From Elmis aenea (lineage: Eukaryota > Arthropoda > Insecta > Coleoptera > Elmidae), in NCBI GenBank assembly GCA_947652605.1, contig OX393581.1, forward strand, positions 46,337,924 through 46,401,923: a stretch of 64,000 nucleotides of DNA, given 5' to 3'. Shown piece after piece: positions 37,667 to 48,612 of the stretch (position 1 is its first letter; the number at the start of each line of letters is the position of its first letter). The notes beneath the pieces are model-generated. The model was not told where the DNA came from. It worked only from the letters and a program-made list of their open reading frames with translations, and searched no databases. The position numbers were made by a program, and so were the translations under genes.

Positions 37667-37955
37667 TGTCTTACAAGGGAACCTTACTTGGTGGTACTAA
37701 AGTCGGTTGATGGGACTAAGATTTTGCGAAAGAACATCTATTGGGGACATGATAAATTGGAAATCGATGACAAACAAGTGTACATTATTTGTCTGTTATG
37801 TCAAAATATAAAAATATGGTAGGCTTACGTCAAATGCGTCAAATGCCGCACTGTCAATTTTGCTGTCGCGACTTTTAAAGTCGCGACATTAGGCGTTCAC
37901 ACGGTGACATCAAAAGTCGCGACTTTAAATGTCACCGTGTGAACTACCCTTAACA
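37667..37955. repeat. Insert with nested perfect palindromes in the RTE remnant
   Basis: The sequence departs from the reverse transcriptase after 37667 and resumes near 37955. At its right it carries three related palindromes: GTCGCGACTTT-T-AAAGTCGCGAC (37865-37887), GTTCACACGGTGACAT paired with its exact complement (37895-37910 and 37929-37944), and AAAGTCGCGACTTT in the loop of the latter. It is probably a MITE whose left end I could not define. Confidence 0.5.
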
Positions 37956-38049
37956 CTATATTGGGATTTTTCTAGTGTGTTTTCTATTTTGCTTTTAATC
38001 TGCCTTCTATTAGTACTCTTACCAGTATTTTTGCCGGTACACTGACTAA

Positions 38050-38942
38050 AAAGTGGCATACAAAGAAGTGGTTTAATCTCTAGTTATAGGCAGCAATGTA
38101 TGGCCTATGCGGATGATATAGTGCTAATGACAAGATCACGTAAAGAGCTGGTGAAGATGTTTAAAAACTTGGAGACGACAGCAAGGGAATATGGGTTAAG
38201 GATCAATGAAGAAAAAACTAAATACATGGAAGTGAGAACAGGAGACAAAGAAGAGACAACGATTTTGGTCATTAAAGCAGAGAACAATAGGCAGTATGCG
38301 TTTGCTAGTGTAAGCCAAATCGAGTACCTGGGAGTAACGTTAGCAAACAATTGCCAGGAAGAAATAGAGATCAACAAGAGATTAGCAAAAGGCAGCAGGT
38401 CGGTGGAAGCGCTGCGCTGATAGGATTACTCAAAGCAAAACTCGTCTCAAAAAATACAAAAATCAGAATTTATCAAACGGTCATTCGACCTACAGTAACG
38501 TATGGATGTGAAGTATGGGTGCTCAACAAGCAAAGTGAGGCTAAACTAGATATATAGGAAAGGAAAATACTGCGAAAAATACTAGGAGGTGTAAAGGAAG
38601 AAGGGATTGGCTGGAGAAGAAGGACAAATCAGGAGGTAATGGAGGTATAGAACAAACCCAGAGTGTCGCATGTGGTGAGAACACAAAGATTGAGATGGCT
38701 GGGGCATGCATTAAGAATGGAAGAAAGCAGACTTGTAAAAAAGGTATTAACAATGGAAGAAGGAGGGAAAAAGAAGAGAGGCAGGCCGAAGAGGAAGTGG
38801 ATGGAAGGAGTAAAAGAAGACGTATTGTGGCTAGGGATAAAGAACTGGAAGGAGAAAGCAGAAGACAGGAATGAGTGGAAAAAAATGTTAAAGAAATTTG
38901 AAGCCATGGGCCTTGGAGGCCTGTAGTGCTGAACTATATATA
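38050..38942 (+). pseudogene. 5'-truncated RTE-type LINE with 12-bp target duplication
   Basis: It is flanked by exact copies of TACACTGACTAA (38038-38049 and 38943-38954). The frame starts at MAYADDIVLMTRSRKELVKM (catalytic YADD), then VSQIEYLGVTLANN. A frameshift near 38400 leads to KIRIYQTVIRPTVTYGCEVW, and an in-frame stop follows LDI at 38555. The end has RLRWLGHALRMEE and KRGRPKRKWMEGVKEDVLW. It ends in a short (TA)n tail. It lacks endonuclease and most of the polymerase, and is inserted head-on into the older RTE remnant. Confidence 0.9.
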
Positions 38943-39165
38943 TACACTGACTAATGGGTCGATTATGTTATTCCTTTATAGTTGGAACAAGCCTTTTTGT
39001 TTCCTTTCTTGTAGTGGTAGGATGATTTCTGTGTTCCAATACCATAGTACCTACTTTTCTTTATTACACTTATTTGTTTAATAGCGCCCCCAAGTGCTTC
39101 TTTTCCTAATTCTTTCATGTATTTAATAATTTCTGGTTTAATACCACTTTTACTTATTAAACAAA

Positions 39166-40250
39166 AATTTATTAAAATTGAAAAAATTCAAGTCGACCGT
39201 CTTTGGTGGTGCACCTTGTACGTATATATGTTTTGGTATATCTACAAGGCATTTTATAAATTGCATTATAGATTATCCTGTAAGCATAAGCCATTGTAGT
39301 AAGTTTAATGTAAATCAGCTTCGTCATCATCATCACCATAGCAGCTGTTACGTGAAAACGACAAAGGAAAAACAATTTAGGAAGAATTGCAATTCGTCAC
39401 AAGTGACACATTTCGCTTTATCGCCTATAAGATTCTACTTTTTTAGCACGCATTTTTATTTTTATCGCCTGGGACATTGTTATCGTACGTTGTAAAATCG
39501 AATGTCAATAACTTTTCAATCTTGAATTCAAATCTTCCGCTTCCACTGTAATTTCGTCCATCGTTATATCGAGCCCATACAATGAGTTTTAGCAGCAATC
39601 GTAAAAAAACAATTTAAGATTGCCGAGAAGCTACAAAATTATAAGTGCGTCATAAAGGAATTTTTAAGGCTTCGTAAATCAATTTTTTTATGTTGTCTAC
39701 AGTTTAACAAAAATTATTTTAAACATGCATAGAAAGTGCCAAATGTCTTAAATTGTTTTTTGCACTTATCGGTGCTTATTTTAAAATCTTCCAAATTGAT
39801 CTTTACCAAGAGAAAGCATTAAAAAAACATTTAAACAACAATTCGTTTCTGTAATCGACGTAATGTACATTTAAAGGTCACGTCAGTTTTTACAGCTTAA
39901 GTACATCGTTAATAAAGTTTCTGTGTGCGACGTATCTTTCAAAATATAATAATTGAATAATAGCATTTGTTTCTGATACATCTATTTTAAAGTTTTTACA
40001 AAAATAAATTGACAGATAACATATAAAAATGAGACCAAAAGCCTGTACTTTTGAGCTACGATTATTTGTTTTACTTTAGCAGCGTACACTTTATGAAAGT
40101 ATTTTGTTAAAGAAACAATTGTTTTTAATATTTGTTTCAATTTATGTATTAATATTTCCCGTATAGAGGTTAAAGTCAGTTTCAGTCAGACGTGCTTGTG
40201 TAAAAAATTTGAGGTAAAATGACTAAAGTTTTTAACTTTGTTTAAATATA
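39166..40250. other. AT-rich DNA, no gene recognised
   Basis: No domain-bearing frame or element boundary was recognised. The 105-codon frame at 39178-39495 has no known motif and no codon bias that I can see. Confidence 0.35.
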
Positions 40251-40383
40251 CAGGGTATTTCGCTTTATCTGAGCAAATATCTTGGTTACTAACGAAGTTT
40301 TACAAAAATAAGCTGCATATTTTCAAATTTTTGGAATTCTCTTCGAATTTACATCTAAATGGGTCTCTAAAGTCATGAAAATT

Positions 40384-40740
40384 TTAACATTTAAAAACTT
40401 TAAAATGGGAGTAGACATTTGTTTCAAATTTAAATTGACAATAAATCTCTGTCCGAAAATAAGAGTCCCATTTCACACAATAATTGAAGGACATTAAAAA
40501 CAAAAAATTTAAGAATAGTCCTTTCTGGCGCTCACATTTACTTTTCATTTTGGATGGAAGTTTAATTACTGATTTCTCCGTATCAAGTTGTTCTTTCGCG
40601 GTTTTCCAAATTCTGGAAACTGATTTTCTATTTACTTTAAATCTTTTGTCAACTGAATTGATTGCACCATGACTCAGTTTAGTTTCTTTTAATTGTTGAA
40701 GTAAAGCTTGAGCAATTCCATCTTTTTCGTGGCAGCTCAA
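40384..40740 (-). pseudogene. Transposase N-terminal fragment, mariner-like helix-turn-helix
   Basis: The minus-strand frame begins MSCHEKDGIAQALLQQLKET and continues with a segment KRFKVNRKSVSRIWKTAKEQ. The pattern G-x-I-x-x-V-A-x-x-F-x-V-[NS]-R-x-[ST]-[IV]-S-R-I-W is a helix-turn-helix found at the start of some mariner-like transposases. After about residue 70 the sequence loses resemblance and becomes AT-driven. A CAGGGTATTTCGC end lies nearby at 40252. No catalytic residues are present. Confidence in the exact superfamily is low. Confidence 0.5.
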
Positions 40741-40755
40741 ATTTTTATTCTTATA

Positions 40756-42045
40756 CCGGGTGTCCCACGTTCATGGTACACCCCCTTTTTTTTCTTTAGT
40801 TTTGATTTTAAATAAATGAAATTTTAGACATATGATATACGCAAAAAACCGGGCTTTTTGAGCCGGTGCACACATTTGTTTCACTTCCGGTTTCGCCGGA
40901 AATGACCCTAACTTTGTTATTTTAAATGGAGCACCCTGTATATTTTTACATTTTTGGAAAGAGGAAGTGATTTTTGATACAACTGCACTATTTTCGTTAA
41001 TTTTTATAACCTCAAAATTTTTTTAAAACAAAATTTAGTTTTTTATTAAGGGTGCCGTGACCTGCATAAATTGATTTTTATTATGTCAACAATTGTCCAA
41101 AAAACGTTTTTGTAAATTTTAAATGACATTTAGGTTACTTTAATCGGCTTTGAAGGTTGAGGAATCGGTTTTTTAACAAAAAGTCAATTTTCTTAAATGG
41201 AACTATTGTGGTACAAGCGGTTATTTAAATGGAGCATCTTCTAACGAATCCATCGATACCAATAACTTGTATTTTTATTAAAAATCTACTTCAAAAACTT
41301 CAAATTATTGTGAAAATTTATTAAGAGATCCTGTTAATCGCAGTACACTGTGCATAACTACAACAAAACAAATGATCTTTGTTTTATGTTTAACTACTAT
41401 AGTCATTTAATTAGACAGTCTAAAAATTTTGGTAATCATTTTTACATAATTAGATAACCGCGATTAAGAGGATCTCTTAATAAATTTTCACAATAATTTG
41501 AAGTTTTTGAAGTAGATTTTTAATAAAAATACAAGTTATTGGTATCGATGGATTCGTTAGAAGATGATCCATTTAAATAACCGCTAGTACCAGCATGGTT
41601 CCATTTAAAAAAATTGACTGTTTGTCAAAAAACCGATTCCTCAACCTTCAAAGCCGATTAAAGTAACCTAAATGTCATTTAAAATTTACAAAAACGTTTT
41701 TTGGACAATTGTTGACATAATAAAAATCAATTTATGCAGGTCACGGCACCCTTAATAAAAAACTAAATTTTGTTTTAAAAAAATTTTGAGGTTATAAAAA
41801 TTAACGAAAATAGTGCAGTTGTATCAAAAATCACTTCCTCTTGCCAAAAATGTAAAAATATACAGGGTGCTCCATTTAAAATAACAAAGTTAGGGTCATT
41901 TCCGGCGAAACCGGAAGTGAAACAAATGTGTGCAACGGCTCAAAAAGCCCGGTTTTTTGCGTATATCATATGTCTAAAATTTCATTTATTTAAAATCAAA
42001 ACTAAAGAAAAAAAAGGGGGTGTACCATGAACGTGGGACACCCGG
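40756..42045. mobile_element. 1.29 kb near-perfect foldback element
   Basis: It is flanked by TA and begins CCGGGTGTCCCACGTTCATG, ending with the inverse. The left arm (40756 to about 41342) and right arm (about 41456 to 42045) are almost exact reverse complements for roughly 590 bases, differing at a few positions seen by eye (for example 'ttgtggtacaagcgg' against 'ccgctagtaccagca'). A loop of roughly 110 bases separates them. Internal CAGGGTGCTCC words (near 40935 and 41861) may be ends of an older element carried within the arms. No coding sequence. Confidence 0.9.
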
Positions 42046-42233
42046 TATAACAGTTATTAGCTTCTGTACTTTGATTTATAGGTACTTTCCATTTCAAAAG
42101 GAAAATGATATTTTATTTCTTAAGTAACACTCACTCTATGGTATGACATGGTTTTGCGCTTAGATTAATTTGTTTGAAATTTGACCTAATGTTTTAAAAG
42201 GACAGTTAAAGTTTGTTTAAGATGTGTAAAAAA

Positions 42234-42698
42234 TATAGGGTGTTGCATTTAAGGAAAATAAGTTGTCGATGTTCAAAGTTTTACAAGTTTGTCCAAGCGT
42301 AAAAAACGCCCTGTATAATATTTAAAAAATGTAGGTAATGCACAATGTTAATTAATTTATCGTCAAAATAAATTTCAAACGAACTTCTACTGTCCTTTAT
42401 AAATGTTGAATATTTTTGAAAGTGCAGTATCGCTCAAAATTTTTATAAAAATGTAAATTTCGGTTGATTTTAGAGGCACATAACCTAAAACATTTTGAAG
42501 AAGAATACAAAAATATGTAAATATAGCCTTTTAAATTTAAAATTTTAAAGTTTATATCCGTTTCCGTTTGAATCGGAAGTCGTATTGTTAATATTTTCAT
42601 TGAATCCTAGTCATACAATAACAATACCAAATTTTATTTCAATATCTCAAATAGTGTTCCAGGTACTTTTCTGTTTTCATACATTTGTGCAGTCCTTA
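42234..42698. repeat. Dispersed repeat, copy 1 (relative at 57864)
   Basis: It opens with ATAGGGTGTTGCATTTAAGG and shares the same order of words as 57864-58366, including 'aacgccctgtataatat', 'agtgctgtatcgatcaaaatttt' (variant), 'accggaagtcgtattg' (variant) and a right end near 'catttgtgcagtcctta'. No coding sequence. Class unknown. Confidence 0.6.
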
Positions 42699-43328
42699 TC
42701 AGAGGGGTGGGGGGGTTAAGCAAGAAGGGCAGATGCCTCGGGCCTCACAATTTTAGGGGCTCAACTTGATCCGTTAGAAAAAAATACATAATATTTATGG
42801 AGTTGAAATAACACCGAAAAATATAATCGAACGACCATTATCATTTTATATTTTCCCCTGATACTTTTTAATTTTAAAGGGCCTAAAAATATTGTTTGCC
42901 CCGTGCCCCACATTTACTCTGAAAGGCCCTGCGTTTGTGCAGCATCATATTTAGGGTACAATTCCAATTTTTTCTCTATTTAAATGCAGAAGCAAATAAA
43001 ATTTATTGTATGGTAGATAATTTTCAAGTCTGATCCTTAAATTCTGATACATTATAATATGGACCCTGAAGTTGCGAATAACATAATCAGTTACTTGAGT
43101 TTTAATGCGAAGCTGTATAAAATGCGATGTTCGATAGTAAGTTAAAAATATCTTAAATTATTTAGCTTTTTTTGTGTATAATTAAGTACAGTTACTTTAT
43201 TTATGTTATGTTTTTTTTTTACAATGATCACTTTGATTAAAGTTATAAAATACAATAATATTGTAATAACTTACTTATTTTTAAAGATAAACCTAACATC
43301 AATTAAACGAGAAAAAATTGTCCTTTAA
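42699..43328. other. Non-coding stretch with G/C-rich hAT-like words
   Basis: CAGAGGGGTGGGGGG at 42701 and GAAAGGCCCTG near 42931 could be ends of a short hAT-like element, but no target duplication was confirmed. The rest is AT-rich with nothing recognised. Confidence 0.35.
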
Positions 43329-43899
43329 CCTTTAACTAGTCGCGTGTACTGTGTATACATAACTACTCGCATGGCGCCTTGGAGGCACCATTGGGGTTTT
43401 ATGACAATATTTTTGACTTAAAATCTTAAAAATGTGTTAAACTGCTTTATTCATGAAATATAAGCTAAATCTTAAAAAGAATAACAAAGACTAAATAAAT
43501 TATAAGATATAAAAAATATATATCTGTATATAAAACATAACTGTAAAAACGTAAAATAATTTATTTTTAATACGAATCAAACATTGGATGCAAAGCATTC
43601 ACTGCACAATTTTTTTGTACGCTCTGAAAAAATATTTTTATGGCATTGCGAACAAATTTGTTGCGAATGTCGATTTTTAGCCCTAGGGCATAAATGACAG
43701 CGTTCATGCCGAGTAGCACATAATTGCATTTTACGGACTGTAAAATAGAGAAATATGAATAATACTATATAATTCGTATTCCTAAAAGTACAATTGAGGA
43801 ATACATAAACAGATATTAGTGACAAAAAAATAATTAAAAATGTAACAACGATTCAAAAAACGCTTGGCGCCTCTGCGGCGCCGTGCGACTACTTAAAGG
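43329..43899 (-). mobile_element. piggyBac-derived non-autonomous element, copy 2
   Basis: It is flanked by TTAA (43325-43328 and 43900-43903). On the minus strand the left end is CCTTTAAGTAGTCGC and the right end reversed is CCTTTAACTAGTCGC, a 15-bp inverted repeat with one mismatch. It has the same 570-bp layout as the copy at 21118, including both GGCGCC hairpins and the terminal transposase exon. Confidence 0.9.
43577..43737 (-). pseudogene. Terminal exon of piggyBac transposase, copy 2
   Basis: Same exon as at 21277: CATRHERCHLCP, then ICSQCHKNIFSERT and LCSEC. Compared with copy 1, one cysteine-domain Cys has become Phe, the neighbouring His has become Arg, and a Tyr has become Cys, so the zinc-binding pattern is damaged. 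The acceptor TTTTACAG is preserved. Confidence 0.8.
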
Positions 43900-43903
43900 T
43901 TAA

Positions 43904-46167
43904 ATAAACCCATAGCCAACTCTAGTTGATATTTTAAAAAAAGACAAGTTTGGCCTATAGCTCAAAAATCGAGTGGGCTATGACTTTTTAATTATTTTTT
44001 TTTCATATCTTCGTAAAAATACCTAAAGGAATCTTTTTAAATTTTGGTCTTAACAGCTGGCTATGGAATTATTTACCATTGAATATATCGTAGGTTTTAA
44101 GTTTTTCAAAATATTTAAAAAAGTTGAAGCTCTGAGTTAAATGTCAAAATGGCATTAAATTCGTCTTGAAGTTCTGTCCAACTTTGCCAAAATAACTGAC
44201 AATGTAATTTTTATAATAACATAGTTACCCATACAACACATATAGATTATTGTCACCCTGTATAGGTATATATTACAACGTCCTATGAGTAATATATTTC
44301 TCTGCGTTTGTTTTATAGTTAATAGAGCGAATATTTCATTTAAACTGCCCGTTGGCACCGTTTTAAACTAAACCTGAAACTAACGGCATAAGGTTACAGC
44401 CACATAGTTCAAAAGTTTATGAACTTCTCGGTAGGTTCCCACATCCGACTGAAAGTCACTTTTGTGTTTTAGAGTAACTAATGAAAGCTTTGAGCAGCGA
44501 CAGTATATAAAGTTGCCTTATAAGTTCTTTCTGGGAACAACACCTTTGTCACAATACACTAATACAAATTTAATTGCCTAGACTGGTTCTAGTCTGTTTA
44601 TTATAAAACAACGGTCGCAGTAAACTAATTGCGAGCCATGGAAAATATTGCTTAATAAACGTTACAAAGATACTAAGGCAATAAAACTGCTTTTAGAGCA
44701 AAGGTTTTGCAGGGAGAAAACAGTAGCACGAATGACCCTGATTGCGAGCGGTTCTTTAAAGCTTCAGAAAGTAATTAGAGCCACTTAACGAGCTAAAAAA
44801 AATTTACCATTACACAAAGTCGTTGAAGAAGTCAGTAAGTATTTTATAGTTTTTCATTTAAGTTCAAATGAACAGGAAGAATTATTGGGTTCAAATTTAA
44901 TGCACGATTTTGATTAGGAGATGATTTTCAATTTGTCGATAGACCGGCGTTTTTACCGCCGTTAGAAGACATCTTCAGTTTATTTTAAATCAGTGCATTG
45001 ATGAATGTATCAATCTATCAATTTAAAAAGGTTTTTAGGACTTACTGAATCATTGGTTAATACAAGGATTGTTTCGAAAATACTGACTCCTTTAAAAACA
45101 AATGACGCATAGTTGGGTAATTTTTCTTTATGAAAGTTCGTTATAACCTTAGTTTTTTCAAAAAAATTTACGGTATCAACATCTTTGAGTTGTTATTAGA
45201 TACTAAATTACCTATTATCTCATCGAAATTATATAGTAATGTACTTTTAAAATCGAGTGTACTCAAGAATAATAGATAATTATTTTTAATAGTAGCTTTT
45301 GCAAAAGATAATTAAGTATTTGCTCGTAAAAGTTCATTAACGCAAATGTTATATTTGTTAAGATATTTCATTAGAAGTTGAAGTGTTTTATGCAACACAC
45401 TTCGAAAGCCTCTTCTGTTTTATAACGCGATAGTCAAGATTGTCTCCCACTCACTGAAAAAACGCTAATTCATGTGAGTGGCTCAAAATGGGGATATAAA
45501 CGGGGCTACAAGAAATCCCCATTCGAGCGTTCAGGCTTAAGCCCACAAGAGAAGCTTTTAACTTATATGTAGACACACATTAGCGCTAAAGATGTCTTTT
45601 AATAATTGCTTTAGATTTGTCACTCGGCATAGAAAGGAAATGTTCACGCAACACAAAGAGAAGAACATAATCGCAACAAATCTCTTTGGAAAATATTTTC
45701 TAATCTTTCTTTATAATGTCATACGGACGATAAAATCGACGCGGTGCTTTAGCTAGCTTTGTTACATCACTGAAAGTAAATAATCTTTACACGATTTTGT
45801 TAGGATAAAATGTGTTCCTAAAGCAATTTGTAGAAATTTTATTCCATTGTGTTGTATAATTGAAAACTGAATAGAATAGTTATTATACCTTTCATACAAT
45901 TAAAATTAATTAAAGTTTTATTAGTTAGTTAATAGTAAGGAATGCATACTTACGTTAGTTATTAAAAGTAATTACAAAAGTTTCAAACTATTGGAGAAAA
46001 GTCTGTATAAGTTATACTGCCGTATGCCTTATATGTTTTCTTAAAAATGCTTATTGCCCGTCAAAGACAAGGATTATTCCTAAAATAGTAATACTGTCTT
46101 AATAGCTTGTAAACAAAAATAGATATTGAAATAAAGTCTTTACTATCCTTCGTAGTAATCCCTCCCG
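43904..46167. other. 2.3 kb without recognised genes or element ends
   Basis: A reasonably complex, less repetitive stretch. I found no domain, no UGT C-terminal signature, no tRNA and no paired inverted repeat. A lone CACCCTGTATAGG at 44257 could be one end of a MITE. It may hold unique non-coding or regulatory sequence. Confidence 0.4.
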
Positions 46168-46179
46168 TACTCTTAAGAA

Positions 46180-46449
46180 AAAAAGGTCAAAGGTCAAAGG
46201 TCACGTGTTTTTTCAGACTGCTATAGGGGGGTTGACCCCCTCTTCAGTCGTTAGAGGTACAAGGATAATGGGTAGGGATGTGGATAGTCAAGGATGGGTA
46301 AGGATAGGTGGAAGTACTGCCACAGCATTTGCCTTAACCATAGAGGAAACCACCTGAAACCTCTACAATGACAGTCGGCCCTGGGAATCGAACCCAGGAC
46401 CTCCCGATTACAAGTTAGGTTGTTTTACCAACCAGCCACCAAGCTCGGT
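46180..46449 (-). mobile_element. tRNA-derived SINE with 12-bp target duplication
   Basis: It is flanked by exact TACTCTTAAGAA copies (46168-46179 and 46450-46461). Read on the minus strand it begins ACCGAGCTTGGTGGCTGGTT, with a pol III A-box-like TGGCTGGTTGG (46438-46428) and a B box GGTTCGATTCC (46394-46384). The first 75 bases look like a tRNA 5' region, followed by an unrelated body of about 170 bases. The 3' tail is tandem GACCTTT units and T-rich sequence. A SINE needs a LINE partner for movement; none could be assigned. Confidence 0.88.
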
Positions 46450-46489
46450 TACTCTTAAGAACGATTCCAGCGCATAATAAATTTTTCAT

Positions 46490-46640
46490 ACACTTTAAAG
46501 GTGGCCATACACGTTGCGGTGTACCTGCCAGGTTTGCCTGAATAATAAAAAATGTTCAGGTTTACCTGAACAGTTTTGACCCTACACACGCTACGGTAAA
46601 CCGTAGAGGTTTTCAGTTGACCATGGCATCGACCCAAGAT
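46490..46640. repeat. Inverted words TTCAGGTTTACCTGAACAG in a repeat-like segment
   Basis: The segment starting GGTGGCCATACACGTTGCGG contains GCCAGGTTTGCCTGA and a 15-bp palindrome-like GTTCAGGTTTACCTGAAC at 46553-46570. It resembles one end of a DNA element, but the partner end was not located. Confidence 0.4.
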
Positions 46641-47221
46641 GACCCGATGGCGGTGATAGGATTTTTACAAGGAACTCTTCAATAACAGTGTTATGTTTAC
46701 GATTTGACATATTTCTTAGCCATTTGTAAACACAATTTAGCACTACATAGAATATCTATCTAATTCTCTCGCATACGCAGGACAAGTAATTGAAAATTTA
46801 GATTTGAGAATTAAGCCATATATTTTGAAAGTGGCATAAATAACTTTTTTGCGAAAAATGACTAAAAGCTGCTAACGATTACAAATATGTATGGAATTTT
46901 TGTCATTTAACATTTAATTTGCAATTTCTTTTAAAATCATTACTGTCTTCGTCAATAGAAAGTTCATAGTTTAACAGAGGTGCAAATACATTTACTTTGA
47001 GAATGGTATATTAATGGATTTGATTCGCTATGTGCTTCCAATTTACCACAGTTATTTAAAAAAATTTAAACAAAGTAAAATGTCCAAAGACTTCGTCACT
47101 TCTCTTCTAATAATTCCCATAACTCAATACATGAATAATATTTTGGATGAAATAAGTTATAAAAATTACTTATATCAAAATTATAGTAATGAAAAAATAC
47201 TTGAATAAAAACATAATGAAA

Positions 47222-47545
47222 AACATTTTATAATAAAAGTATAAAAAACTTTAATTATATAATTTACCCATCAATTTCCCCAAATTAGTCTTATCAAACA
47301 ACGCTTTAGAAAAACACATTGGAAAAAATCAACTTGAGTCCGTAGTTTTTATAAACTATTAATTTTGAAAGTGGCTTAAGTCACTACAGTAATAAAAAAT
47401 GACGATTCGTAACGTCTTTGCGAAATTATGTATAGTAATCAAATTTCTTTAGAGTTAGCGTAAATATTTTCATGCATTTTACATACAAATATTTAATTTC
47501 TCAAAATAACGTAATAGTGACATGCCACTTTCAAAAATAAACAGC
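47222..47545. repeat. Dispersed AT-rich repeat, copy A
   Basis: It shares ordered words with 55150-55274 joined to 56211-56405: 'taagtcttatca', 'gtagtttttataaa', 'agtggcttaagtcact', 'aacgtctttgcgaaattatgta' (variants). A further, diverged relative in the other orientation lies at 46815-46920. The intact copy here confirms that the element at 55283 interrupted the other one. Confidence 0.6.
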
Positions 47546-48437
47546 ACAATCAAAGATAACTGTTAAAATATTTTCTTAAATTGTCTGCAACCCAACGAAC
47601 AGTCAAGTCAAGCAATTTGAGCTATTTCGGTTAAATTCACAGATCCCTGTTTGTGATAGGTTGTTTGTTATTTTAATTTAAAAATTAACCTCAAACAAAA
47701 AAAGCTATTTTAGTTTGGAGAAGTGTGCGGTTTTAATTAATTTTCCAAATACAAAACACTTGATTTAATAGTCCCTAGAAAAATGCTGTGTAGTCTGCAT
47801 CCTGCGAAGAATGTTGTTTAGTTTGGCGGAATCCAACAAAAAAGTTGAAAAAAAAACGCATTTACCGAGCAAGTTTAATTAAATTATTTAGCGAAAAAAA
47901 ACATCAAGTATGTAACGCGCTTTGTTTTTGATAGTTTTTGTTCAGGAATTACCCGTTATTTGCCATTTTCAGGTTTTCGTGTAGTTTATAAGCTTTGGAA
48001 CACAAAACAGGCTTGAAGATCACCGCTAATTTATAATTTTTTGCCATCGTAGTGGGACGATAAGAAGGATATTCGGTTTTAGAACGTAAATGTATGTAAA
48101 TAAAACCAGTTTCCCTGCTAAAAGTTTTAACGACGTTAATAATGAAATTTCGTACAAAAAGTTTTACTGTAAGTAGATCTTTTTTACAGAATCGAGTCCA
48201 CATTTTAAACTTTAAACAAGCTGACGAAGTTAAAGTTCGTCCTTAACTTTCAATCATTGTAATATTGCAATAAGTAGTTGTTAAAACTGTTATTTAAGTG
48301 TTTTAATTCCACATTTCAAGTTAATTACAGCTCAATAATATATTATTTGAAGCGATATTTGCGTCTTGTTGTTAAGAAAGACTTTCAAAGTTAGATTTTT
48401 GTTTCTGTTAGTGTATTGTAGTAGCTATACAGCGTGT

Positions 48438-48612
48438 CCGAAACATTCTTCACCCACAATTCTTCGCCCACGATTCTTTGCCAACGATTCTTCGCCTCCA
48501 CAATTCTTCGCCGCCACAATTTTTCGCCTCCAAAATTCTTCGCCCACAATTCTTCGTCCACAATTCTCCGACTCCACAATTTTCGCCCACAATTCTTCAC
48601 CTCCACAATCCA
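48438..48612. repeat. Minisatellite, CCACAATTCTTCGCC units
   Basis: About 10-12 tandem units of 14-17 bases (CCACAATTCTTCGCC and variants such as CACGATTCTTTGC). Unit length varies by one or two bases. The four overlapping open frames on both strands are repeat-driven and not genes. Confidence 0.9.

Larger units (their letters stand above)
36640..39165 (-). pseudogene. RTE-type LINE, minus strand, split by insertions
   Basis: Read on the minus strand from 39165 down: GIKPEIIKYMKELGKEALGG, then KKGNK-ACSNYKGIT, then (after a nested LINE) SVPAKILVRVLIEGRLK, then (after another insert at about 37667-37955) RQTIEKSLTKNKEIHLCFID, the catalytic FADDMVLVAET at 37318-37286, and QLRWLGHIYRMK near 36840. 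These are successive blocks of an RTE-type reverse transcriptase. Frameshifts and stops show it is dead. The nested LINE sits between CSNYKGIT and SVPAKI. Confidence 0.78.

Noticed and set aside
46380..46453. Possible tRNA gene on the minus strand
   Set aside because: A and B boxes are present but the cloverleaf does not close and a SINE body, tail and target duplication follow; it is a SINE head.
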